Shown in pieces: positions 48,582-56,891 of a DNA stretch of 64,000 nt. The position numbers and the translations under genes are program-made. The notes beneath the pieces are model-generated. The model saw only the letters and a program-made list of their open reading frames with translations, searched no databases and was not told the origin of the DNA. Origin of the DNA: Marseilla massiliensis (lineage in GTDB: Bacteria > Bacteroidota > Bacteroidia > Bacteroidales > Bacteroidaceae); contig NZ_JACJJL010000003.1 in assembly GCF_016899955.1 (NCBI RefSeq), forward strand, positions 62,001 through 126,000, read 5' to 3'. The stretch's first letter is position 1. Every line of letters begins with the position of its first letter.

Positions 48582-50953
48582 ACATGATTAAGAACAGACT
48601 ATTCATGGTTGACAACAAGGCTTTGTCTGTGTTGGCGATGCTGGCTGTTATGTCACTGCGGGTTTTTGCCGGCGACATAACAGTTACCACCGACAAGCGT
48701 TTTGCCAGGGGGGCAACGATGGCTTTCGGCCGTATGACCGTTACAGGCTCCGACATCCGTGAGACCGGTTTCTGTTGGGCTGAGACACCGGAGCCAACAG
48801 TCGACGACAACAAGACTGTGAAATACCTGTCGAAAAATGGAAAGATATATTGGTTGCAGAACCTTAATCCTTCCACATTATATTATATGCGTGCGTATGC
48901 CATTGGCAATGATGGTACTGCGCATTATGGCCAAGTGATAAGGTTTTACACCATACCAATGGGGCGTATAGAATATACCATACGTGATGGTGGCCCCGAT
49001 GACGCCCGTAACCGAATAGCCAATGCTACCAAGAGCGCCATTGACTGGTGGAACAACCTGACGTCGATTACCGGCTTTTCTACGAGCGTAGGCTATGAAG
49101 CCGGGGTGAACACCGCCGATTGCTCTTATGGAGGATGGGTAAGGGTTGGCCCCAACGCCTCGTATCAGCGCACTGGCACTATACTTCACGAGCTGCTTCA
49201 TGGCGTCGGCGTCATACCATGGGCCGACACGGAGTGGAGCCGCCACAACCTAAGGGCTTCGGTCAACGGCGATGGCTATGGCACAGGTGCATGGTTGGGC
49301 GACCGTGTGACTGAGGTGGTAAGGTTTTTGGAAAACAACAACTCTGCAAGGCTTAACGGCGACTACCAGCATCTGTGGCCATACGGCATAAACGGAGCGC
49401 ACGAGGACGACGGCTCCGAGGTGCTTTATATAGGCAACAGCCTTGTTTGCCAGGCTCTCGGTGAGGACGGACTGCAGCATACCGTGTCGAGCTTTGCGCG
49501 CCCGTACCATGCGTTCAACCATGAAGAGGGCAGGAAATACTACATCAAGAACGAGTCGGTTGACTGCGGGCTGTACGACTCTTACCTCATGGTGGCCGCC
49601 AATGGGGCGCTGGCCTGGAAGAAGATGTCGGCCGAAGAGGCCGCAGGCAACGACAGCGCGGCATGGACAATCACGTTTACGCCGCAAAACCAGTACTATC
49701 AGTTGAAAAACGTTTCTACCGGCAGGTATATGAGTTATGCATCTCCCGGGCCCGGGGGCATAGCCACGTCGGCAGTGGCGGTGCCTGCGACGGCAGAAGA
49801 TTTCCAGCTCATGCGTGGGCGGAATGACATATATGCGGGCATGGCCAGATTGTCGAACCGCGGATATTGGATAGTTCACCCCGAAAGCAATTGGACGCCA
49901 AACTGCCTGCAGGCTGCCCCCGGCGGAGCAACGGCGGCCGCCACTTTCAACATCTCAAACTCTGCTGAAAGCCAACGGTGGCTGATACTGTCTGCCGACG
50001 ACATCGACGAGGTAAGCACTGCGTCGGTAAATGGAATCAAGTCGGAGATAGAAAACTCAATATCCGAGTTGGAGAGGCTTGTTGCCGTGCCCCATATAGA
50101 GAATGTTGCCGGGCTTGACGCCGACATGGCTACGGTTGTGGCACGGGCGCGCGAGGTCGTGGGCAGTTCCGACGACATGGCTGAGTTGGAGTCGGCCAGG
50201 GACGGCCTGCGCGAAGCAGTGGGCACATTCCTCAACAGCGTGGCGGCCAAGAGCGCCGACGAGCCCTTTGACCTCACATACATGATGGCCAATCCGGGCT
50301 TTGAGACGACCGACGGCTGGGCCGTGTCGCCTGTTGTCAATTATTCGTGCGGCGAGTTTTACAGCAAGGCCTTCGACATGAACCAAGTCTTGGCCGGTAT
50401 GCCAGCAGGCACGTACAGCCTGCGTGTCAAAGGCTTCCAGCGTCCCGGGTCGGCTTCCGACGTTTGGGCAAAATACTCTGCCGGGCAGAGCAAGGTGACG
50501 GCATTCATGTATCTGTGGTCTGCAGTCAAGCGGTTGAGCAACATCTGTGCGGGCGCTTCTGGCAGCAGGTTGGGCGGAAGCGAGTCTGCCGTCGGTGCCC
50601 CTGCCATGTATATACCCAACGACATGCAGTCGGCAAGCATATACTTCTCGAAAGGGATGTACGAAAACGAAGTGGTGTATGACAACCCAAACAAAGGCGG
50701 CTCATTGAAACTGGGCATCCGTTCGGCAAGTATGCCTGATAAGTATTGGTGCATTTTTGACGACTTTCGCTTGTATTTCTATGGAAAGGAGTCGTCGACG
50801 TCACTCGGCATCGATGATGTCGATGCCGGCAGGGCCTGTCGTTCGTCGGGCATTTATTCGTTGGATGGCCGTCTTGTCGGTAGCGATGCTTCTGCGTTTG
50901 AGCGCCTTCCCAAAGGCATCTACATCGTCAACGGTATGAAAGTAGTGAAGTAG
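48578..50953 (+). CDS. HExxH metallopeptidase-like protein with binding modules
   Basis: The 791-residue protein has a signal peptide (to about residue 31), a fibronectin-like N-terminal domain (about 35-130), and a domain with H204-E205-L-L-H208-GVG, a zinc-binding HExxH motif. The third ligand expected in metzincins (HExxHxxGxxH) is a Pro here, so the class is uncertain. A ricin-like segment (about 310-470), a helical linker, one copy of the module seen in the proteins at 20161 and 23872 (about 560-740), and a sorting-tag-like C-terminus (YSLDGRLVG, LPKGIYIVNG) follow. It may cut the protein part of a glycoprotein or proteoglycan. No close family was recognised. It is the last gene of the operon and is translationally coupled to the GH128-like gene. 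Confidence 0.7.
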   Translation: MNMIKNRLFMVDNKALSVLAMLAVMSLRVFAGDITVTTDKRFARGATMAFGRMTVTGSDIRETGFCWAETPEPTVDDNKTVKYLSKNGKIYWLQNLNPSTLYYMRAYAIGNDGTAHYGQVIRFYTIPMGRIEYTIRDGGPDDARNRIANATKSAIDWWNNLTSITGFSTSVGYEAGVNTADCSYGGWVRVGPNASYQRTGTILHELLHGVGVIPWADTEWSRHNLRASVNGDGYGTGAWLGDRVTEVVRFLENNNSARLNGDYQHLWPYGINGAHEDDGSEVLYIGNSLVCQALGEDGLQHTVSSFARPYHAFNHEEGRKYYIKNESVDCGLYDSYLMVAANGALAWKKMSAEEAAGNDSAAWTITFTPQNQYYQLKNVSTGRYMSYASPGPGGIATSAVAVPATAEDFQLMRGRNDIYAGMARLSNRGYWIVHPESNWTPNCLQAAPGGATAAATFNISNSAESQRWLILSADDIDEVSTASVNGIKSEIENSISELERLVAVPHIENVAGLDADMATVVARAREVVGSSDDMAELESARDGLREAVGTFLNSVAAKSADEPFDLTYMMANPGFETTDGWAVSPVVNYSCGEFYSKAFDMNQVLAGMPAGTYSLRVKGFQRPGSASDVWAKYSAGQSKVTAFMYLWSAVKRLSNICAGASGSRLGGSESAVGAPAMYIPNDMQSASIYFSKGMYENEVVYDNPNKGGSLKLGIRSASMPDKYWCIFDDFRLYFYGKESSTSLGIDDVDAGRACRSSGIYSLDGRLVGSDASAFERLPKGIYIVNGMKVVK

Positions 50954-51092
50954 GGGCGCCCGGTCTATTGTGCCTAAAGCATTGACGTCGGCGTTTGGCC
51001 CATGCCCGCAATCGTGGCTACGCACGGGCAGCGACTGTTTGTCTTGGCTTGCGGCAATGCCGCGCGTTCAAGACGGGTGGTTGCGTAACGTC

Positions 51093-51127
51093 AAACGTGC
51101 CGTTTCATTTGTCGGAACGGCACGTTT
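51093..51127. repeat. AAACGTGCCGTT palindrome (AAACGGC family)
   Basis: AAACGTGCCGTT (51093-51104) and its exact complement (51116-51127) form a 12-bp stem, with a further AAACGGCAGG close by at about 51137. It belongs to the same AAACGGC/GCCGTTT repeat family as 4866, 13082 and 62796, and lies in the gap after the PUL. Confidence 0.6.
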
Positions 51128-51306
51128 TGAAGTCTCAAACGGCAGGCTTTGCAATTCGTTGGCAACCAGGCTATTGCAACCTACCGTCTCCGTCGGTTTA
51201 AGAGGAGGCAAGAGGCATGCCTGTGGATGGGCGTACTGGGCGCCTGAAAACGCTACGGTGGAGGTAAGATATTGGTTTCTAAATGATTTTTGTTCAGTTG
51301 TTTGTG

Positions 51307-51351
51307 GTTATGGTCTTGCCTGCGAAAAGGTAAGACCATAACTTTTTCTTT
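51307..51351 (+). terminator. Strong terminator after the PUL operon
   Basis: A 15-bp stem with one wobble pair (51307-51321 with 51328-51342) around loop GCGAAA is followed by TTTTTCTTT. It points along the PUL strand, about 350 bp after the last stop, so the PUL mRNA would have a long 3' end. Nothing else coding was found in 50954-51409. Confidence 0.8.
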
Positions 51352-51409
51352 ATCTGCGGGGGTGGGGGCGGGATGGCGTGTCCCGTCGTATTCCGATGAC
51401 TGCAACACG

Positions 51410-52888
51410 TTATCTTGTGGCGTGGAATCCCTCGAGGTTTGCGTGTTTCTTGCGCATCATCCTTGCATATATGTTATGCAGCCACAACTTGTGGGTCACG
51501 GTAAACACCAACCCTGCGACCGTCATTATCAGTAGCGATGTTTCCTTGCCTACAGCGAGGGCAATCAGCTGTATGGCAGCTATCGGGGCAATGAACGAAA
51601 CAATGCCTATCATGGCCGGGATGGCATTGTTGGAGCCCGGCCTTCCTATTGCAGTATTGTTGAGAGGCATTGTCTGCCGGTTGTTCACTGCCAGTTGGAA
51701 GAGGATGAAATAAATCGGCCCGGTGGTTGTGAACAACCCGGCAAAGACCAATGACGGTGGCAGCTTGCCCGAAATCATGGCCGGCAGCAGTATGGCCAGC
51801 GGCACGGCCAGCACCATGCAGTAATAGTAATATTTTGCCTTGAGCAGTTGGTAGGTGCTCTCTTTGTGCGTCATGAGCATGTCGATGTAGTTTCCCTCGG
51901 CTCCCATAATTCTTGTCAGGTTGACTATACCAAAAAAGATGAAGCAGTAGAAGCAATAGGTGGTCTGCGAGAAACTGTCGTTGTCGTAGATGGTGGTAAA
52001 TGTAATCATCGCGCTCAGTAGCGACATTAGCAATATGCCCTGCATGAAATTGCGCTTGATGGCTTTGTTGCGCATCGTGCTTTTAATCTCAAGTTTCATG
52101 TATTCGCCGGTTATTCCCCATTTCTCGGGCAATGTTATCTTTGTCGCGGCCTTGCGCTTAGTGCCGTCGCCTGTGGCTTCTTGCGTGGCGGAACACAGCA
52201 AGACGTGACGGTTGGCCACAAACAGCATCGCGAAGCATGCCATGTATGCCAAGATAGAAACCGGCGTATGTCCGTGTGCGACAAAGAAGTCGAGAATGGC
52301 CTCGGGGGCGTCGCTTGTCGACGCCATGCCGGCGGCAGCCATCGGCATGGCGTATGCCATGGCAGGCAATGCCCACCAAGCCAGGCTTTTGTTTGTCAGG
52401 GAGCGCACCAACAGTTGCCACAGGCAGTTTGTCTCTATCAGAAATTGGCAGACCAGCGCAATGCCCGCTGCCTCTGGCAGGGGTGCCACGCCCATGGCGG
52501 CAACAGTGATGCAGTGTGGAATGAAGAGGCATAGCCAAACGAAATTGTAGCCTGCCGCGAGCGAAGAGAGCAGCAAGCTGTCTATCACTTCAGACCGTTT
52601 GACCGGGAGGATGAGATATGGCGTAATGTCGATGGGCTTCTTTCGGGATGCAAAGCGCATCGAGAAGTCTACAATAAGCACAAACGGCATTACGCCCACG
52701 ATGGTGTACGGGCCAATGTCTTTTGCCAAGAAGCCGAGGCCCACACCGCATGCCGAAAGGTAAAGGCATGCGAGTGCGGCCCCAAACCATTCCAGCATCT
52801 TCGACCACCGTGAGCCTGACGCCGGGTTGCGGCGCTCGCCCAGTCGCATGATGCCGAGAAACAGCCGTATGCGCTGAGCCCTTGTCAT
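51410..52888 (-). CDS. DUF5687 multi-spanning membrane protein
   Basis: The 492-residue protein has about ten hydrophobic helices and starts MTRAQRIRLFLGIMRLGERRNP. The family DUF5687 is Bacteroidetes-specific, with an ABC-2 permease-like layout; a conserved feature is the ALCFYCFIFFGIVNLTRIMGAEGNYIDML-like stretch (visible as FYCFIFFGIVNLTRIMGAEG). No ATP-binding partner gene is adjacent in this window. Its function is not established. It overlaps the LolA-like gene by 4 bp, so both belong to one operon with ftsK upstream. Confidence 0.75.
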   Translation of the reverse strand: MTRAQRIRLFLGIMRLGERRNPASGSRWSKMLEWFGAALACLYLSACGVGLGFLAKDIGPYTIVGVMPFVLIVDFSMRFASRKKPIDITPYLILPVKRSEVIDSLLLSSLAAGYNFVWLCLFIPHCITVAAMGVAPLPEAAGIALVCQFLIETNCLWQLLVRSLTNKSLAWWALPAMAYAMPMAAAGMASTSDAPEAILDFFVAHGHTPVSILAYMACFAMLFVANRHVLLCSATQEATGDGTKRKAATKITLPEKWGITGEYMKLEIKSTMRNKAIKRNFMQGILLMSLLSAMITFTTIYDNDSFSQTTYCFYCFIFFGIVNLTRIMGAEGNYIDMLMTHKESTYQLLKAKYYYYCMVLAVPLAILLPAMISGKLPPSLVFAGLFTTTGPIYFILFQLAVNNRQTMPLNNTAIGRPGSNNAIPAMIGIVSFIAPIAAIQLIALAVGKETSLLIMTVAGLVFTVTHKLWLHNIYARMMRKKHANLEGFHATR

Positions 52889-53487
52889 CTGAGGTCAATT
52901 ATTTCGGCCTTCGGATAAGCTTTTGCGTTGAATGTGAATGTCGCGTCATTCAGATTGGCTTTCTTGAAGTTGCTTATTACTATAGTGCTCCAGTTTGCCC
53001 CTTGACGCATCTTGATTTGCGTTGGCACATAGGTCGACTTGTTTACCGTGATGTACATTTCCTGAATCTGGCGCGACTTGTTGGTCGCTGTCAGGTGAAC
53101 CTGGTAGTTGGTGCCAACGGTCTTCATCTTATACGTAAACCCGGTTCGGTACATATTGATGAAGTTGTAGGGATTGATTGCCTGTAGTTCGCCTTCGGTC
53201 GGAGTGTTTATGTTCACCTCGTTGCTTCTGGCCATGTAGGTCCACTGGGTAGTACCGTCAAACCACACGGTGGCCGCCGGTGTGGTAGTCTTAAACTTCC
53301 GGCCTTTTATCGCAATGCTTCCTGTAGTATTGCCGTACTGGCTACTTGCGATGCGGAAGCTGGCCGAAGCCCCTCCCTTGTTGCTCACCACGGCAGCTAC
53401 TTTGTCGAGCACCGCTTTGGCCGGTTGGGCCATTGCCCCACAGCTTAGTGTAATCAAGGCTATCAAAGCAAGAATGTTTCTTTTCAT
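52885..53487 (-). CDS. LolA-like outer-membrane lipoprotein carrier
   Basis: The 200-residue protein has a signal peptide (to about residue 20) and a LolA/LolB-like half-barrel: ASASFRIASSQ, GRKFKTTTPAATVWFDGTTQWTYM, and the final VISNFKKANLNDATFTFN. LolA carries lipoproteins from the inner to the outer membrane through the periplasm. It lies 39 bp after ftsK and overlaps the DUF5687 gene by 4 bp. Confidence 0.85.
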   Translation of the reverse strand: MKRNILALIALITLSCGAMAQPAKAVLDKVAAVVSNKGGASASFRIASSQYGNTTGSIAIKGRKFKTTTPAATVWFDGTTQWTYMARSNEVNINTPTEGELQAINPYNFINMYRTGFTYKMKTVGTNYQVHLTATNKSRQIQEMYITVNKSTYVPTQIKMRQGANWSTIVISNFKKANLNDATFTFNAKAYPKAEIIDLR

Positions 53488-53526
53488 ATACTTTTCGTTT
53501 TCTAAATTCTATATGGTTGTGTACAC

Positions 53527-55986
53527 TCAGTGAACCGTCCTCAATGACTTTATCTGGTTGTCAAGACTGACCTCGTCCTGGATAAGCACTTCACGCGGCT
53601 TGCTGCCCATTGCTGCCCCAACGATGCCGGCCTTCTCGAGCTGGTCCATCAGTCGGCCTGCCCTGTTGTAGCCGATGGAGAACTTGCGTTGGATGAGGCT
53701 GGTGCTGCCCGACTGGTTAAGCACAATGAGGCGTGCCGCTTCCTCAAACAGCGGGTCGAGGTGCTGCATGTCCATGTCGGCCGAACTGCCAAGGTTTTCG
53801 CCGTCGCCATTGTCCGGCTCTGGCAGCTCGAACGGAGTGGTATATCCCTGTTGCTGGGCAATGTACTTGTTGATGCGTTCCACTTCGGGCGTGTCTACAA
53901 ATGCGCATTGCACCCGGACAGGCTCGTTGCCGTTGAGGAAGAGCATGTCGCCACGCCCAATCAGCTGGTTGGCACCCGGCCTGTCGAGAATTGTCTTCGA
54001 GTCAATCATGGCACTGACCTTAAAGGCAATGCGCCCCGGGAAGTTGGCCTTGATGTTTCCGGTGATGATGCTTGTCGTGGGGCGCTGGGTCGCAATGACC
54101 ATGTGTATGCCCACGGCACGCGCCAGCTGGGCTATTCTCGCAATGGGAAGCTCTATTTCCTTGCCTGCAGTCATTATCAGGTCGCCGAACTCATCGATTA
54201 TCACTACTATGTAGGGCATGAACCGATGGCCCTTCTCCGGGTTGAGTTGCCTTGAGATAAACTTCTTGTTATACTCCTTTATGTTGCGCGCGCCGGCTTG
54301 CTTGAGCAAGTCGTAGCGTGTGTCCATCTCCTTGCACAGGCTGTTGAGCGTCCTTACTACTTTGCTGACGTCCGTAATGATGGGTTCGGCGTCTTCGTCC
54401 GGCACTTTGGCAAGGAAGTGGTTGGCTATCGGGCTGTATATGCTGAACTCGACCTTCTTGGGGTCTATGAGCACAATTTTCAGTTCTGCAGGGTGCTTCT
54501 TGTATAGAAGTGATGTGATGATTGCATTGAGGCCAACCGACTTTCCCTGTCCTGTCGCACCAGCCACAAGCAGGTGCGGAATCTTGGCAAGGTCGAACAT
54601 GAACACCTCGTTGGTAATGGTCTTTCCCACGGCACAAGGCAGTTCCATCGTCGTCTCCTGGAATTTCTTTGAATTAAGTATGCTTTCCATCGAGACGATG
54701 TTTTGCTTTGCATTAGGCACTTCAATGCCGATGGTGCCTTTCCCTGGTATAGGGGCAATGATTCTGATGCCCAATGCCGAGAGGCTCAGCGCTATGTCGT
54801 CCTCAAGATTGCGTATCTTTGAGATTCTGACCCCTTGCGCCGGGGTGATTTCATATAGGGTTATTGTCGGGCCTACCGTGGCTTTTATGCTGCTTATCTC
54901 GACCCCGAAGTTGCGCAACACTTCCACGATGCGGTTTTTGTTGGCTGTCTGTTCGGCCATGTCGATGTAAGGCTTGCCGTCATTCTCATACTTCTTCAGC
55001 AAGTCGAGCGTAGGGTAGTGGTAGTTCTCCAAGTCGCGCTTGGGGTCGTAGGGGGCCATTGTCGTCACATTCCCGTTGACCAGTGAGGTGCCGACAGCCT
55101 CTTTCTCGTCGCCGGCCACCTTGATGTCCATGACCACATCTTTGTCTTTCTCTGTGTCGGCAGGCTCAGGTGTCGCTTTTGTGTCGCCTGTGGCTCGGGC
55201 CGGCCCTGTTGGCATGGCAACGTCATCTCCTTCAAACTCAATCACTTCGGTTGTGGGGTCGTCAAACACCTTGGGGTCTTCAAGGGTTTCGATAGTGTTG
55301 GTCGGCTTTGCTGTGTTTTGCTCTTCATAGCTCGTGACGTTGAACTTGACCCTGTCGGTAAAGAATTTGACGGGGTTGAGCAGCTTCCTTATCAGGTAGA
55401 TAGTTTCTGCGCTGATGTATGTCAGGAAGGCTATGGCAATGACAATAAGTATTGCTGTCAGGCCGGGAGAGCCCACCAGGTTTTCTATTGTCGTGCAAAG
55501 GAACACTCCGTGGTCGCCACCCGGGTTGTAGCACTGGTCTACAAACACGGGTGAGAGAAACTTAGCCAGCGTTACCGACAGCCATATCATCAGTAGCATT
55601 AGGCACAGAAACCACTTGACGAGGTTGAGTTGGTATGCCCTCATGAGCCTCATGGCCACCATGCACAAGAATGTGGGCACGAGAAACGACGCCAGTCCAA
55701 AGCATCTTTTTACGAAAAAGTAGGCTGTGTGCGCCCCGATGGAGCCACAACTGTTTTTAAACTCACGCTGGGTGTTCATCAATTCGCCTACCTTAGGCAT
55801 TTCAATCAATGTCTGGTCGGCTGCACCTGTGGTGAAAAACGAGGTGAACGCCAATATCATATAACCGGCCATTACAAGTAAAAGCAGGCCAATTACAAAA
55901 TTCAGTTTCTCGTTGTGGAATATAGTATTGAACCCAAGGGTTTCGCTTAGAGAAGAAGTTTTACGCTTATCTTTTTTCCTTGCCAT
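53527..55986 (-). CDS. ftsK: FtsK/SpoIIIE DNA translocase
   Basis: The ATG at 55986 gives 819 residues starting MARKKDKRKTSSLSETLG; the in-frame extension upstream covers the promoter. Four N-terminal membrane helices (to about residue 200), an acidic linker, and the motor domain with Walker A GATGQGKSVG and VVIIDEFGDLIMTAGKE follow. The C-terminal gamma winged helix (FSIGYNRAGRLMDQLEKAGIV) binds oriented DNA. FtsK pumps DNA through the division septum. It is the first gene of ftsK / LolA-like / DUF5687. Confidence 0.96.
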   Translation of the reverse strand: MARKKDKRKTSSLSETLGFNTIFHNEKLNFVIGLLLLVMAGYMILAFTSFFTTGAADQTLIEMPKVGELMNTQREFKNSCGSIGAHTAYFFVKRCFGLASFLVPTFLCMVAMRLMRAYQLNLVKWFLCLMLLMIWLSVTLAKFLSPVFVDQCYNPGGDHGVFLCTTIENLVGSPGLTAILIVIAIAFLTYISAETIYLIRKLLNPVKFFTDRVKFNVTSYEEQNTAKPTNTIETLEDPKVFDDPTTEVIEFEGDDVAMPTGPARATGDTKATPEPADTEKDKDVVMDIKVAGDEKEAVGTSLVNGNVTTMAPYDPKRDLENYHYPTLDLLKKYENDGKPYIDMAEQTANKNRIVEVLRNFGVEISSIKATVGPTITLYEITPAQGVRISKIRNLEDDIALSLSALGIRIIAPIPGKGTIGIEVPNAKQNIVSMESILNSKKFQETTMELPCAVGKTITNEVFMFDLAKIPHLLVAGATGQGKSVGLNAIITSLLYKKHPAELKIVLIDPKKVEFSIYSPIANHFLAKVPDEDAEPIITDVSKVVRTLNSLCKEMDTRYDLLKQAGARNIKEYNKKFISRQLNPEKGHRFMPYIVVIIDEFGDLIMTAGKEIELPIARIAQLARAVGIHMVIATQRPTTSIITGNIKANFPGRIAFKVSAMIDSKTILDRPGANQLIGRGDMLFLNGNEPVRVQCAFVDTPEVERINKYIAQQQGYTTPFELPEPDNGDGENLGSSADMDMQHLDPLFEEAARLIVLNQSGSTSLIQRKFSIGYNRAGRLMDQLEKAGIVGAAMGSKPREVLIQDEVSLDNQIKSLRTVH

Positions 55987-56011
55987 CTTTGAATCTTTCT
56001 CAATTATTGTG

Positions 56012-56019
56012 CAAATGTA
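56012..56019 (-). promoter_or_regulatory. -7 box for ftsK
   Basis: TACATTTG on the minus strand matches TAnnTTTG about 26 bp before the ATG at 55986, and overlaps the spurious N-terminal extension. Confidence 0.55.
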
Positions 56020-56062
56020 GCTGAAAAAAGTCAGAATAGATAATAAACTCATGATTTTTTTG

Positions 56063-56070
56063 TAATTTTG
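56063..56070 (+). promoter_or_regulatory. Possible -7 box for the exonuclease operon
   Basis: TAATTTTG lies about 180 bp before the ATG at 56250. It is on the plus strand, back to back with the ftsK promoter. Confidence 0.4.
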
Positions 56071-56249
56071 CATCTTGAAACGCTTTCACTGCAGAGGGGC
56101 GCGGCCGGCCTGTTGACAGTCTGAATGGCGGTGGCTGACAATGGGTGAAAGCTTACCATGCTACAGCATAGTCCTGTGGGTGAGTTGGTTCCGGTTGGCT
56201 GTTCGGCTCAGGCATATAGGATTGGCGTATAATAGTGTTAGAATAAACG

Positions 56250-56891
56250 ATGAAAACAATATATAATAAGTATGACAAGTCGCAAATCGGCGTGCTGCCC
56301 CGGGCTTTGTTCCAGGGGCGTATCGTGGTTGTGCTGTCAGCAACAGAAGCCAAAAAGGCTGTTGACTTCCTGCTGTCACAGCCCATATTGGGTATAGACA
56401 CGGAGACACGGCCTTCGTTTAAGAAAGGCGTGACGCACAAAGTGTCGTTGCTTCAGGTGTCTTCAGTGGATACTTGTTTCTTGTTCAGGCTTAACATCAT
56501 TGGCATGTCTGAAGACATCATACGCCTATTGGAAGATACCAAGGTGCCCAAGGTCGGACTGTCGCTTCACGACGACCTCCTAATGTTGCACAAGATAGCC
56601 GAGTTTAAGCCCGGTTATTTCATTGACTTACAGGACCACGTGGGCGAGATAGGCATTGAAGACAAGAGCCTGCAGAAGCTTTACGCAAACGTGTTCGGTG
56701 AGAAAATAAGCAAAGGGCAGAGGCTTACAAACTGGGAGGCCGACGTGCTCAACGACAATCAAAAGCTGTATGCCGCTACGGATGCTTGGGCTTGCATCAA
56801 GCTTTACGAGGAGTTGCAACATCTGAAAGCCTATGGCGATTACGAATTAATAAAGCAAGAAGATGGACAAGTACAGAAAAGTATATCTTAG
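56250..56891 (+). CDS. 3'-5' exonuclease domain protein (RNase D-like)
   Basis: The 213-residue DEDDy-type exonuclease shows motif I GIDTETRPSF, motif II GLSLHDDLLML and motif III YAATDAWACIKLYEEL. It is only the catalytic domain, without the HRDC domains of RNase D. It trims RNA or DNA 3' ends; the precise substrate is unknown. The gene overlaps the next one by 29 bp. Confidence 0.9.
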   Translation: MKTIYNKYDKSQIGVLPRALFQGRIVVVLSATEAKKAVDFLLSQPILGIDTETRPSFKKGVTHKVSLLQVSSVDTCFLFRLNIIGMSEDIIRLLEDTKVPKVGLSLHDDLLMLHKIAEFKPGYFIDLQDHVGEIGIEDKSLQKLYANVFGEKISKGQRLTNWEADVLNDNQKLYAATDAWACIKLYEELQHLKAYGDYELIKQEDGQVQKSIS

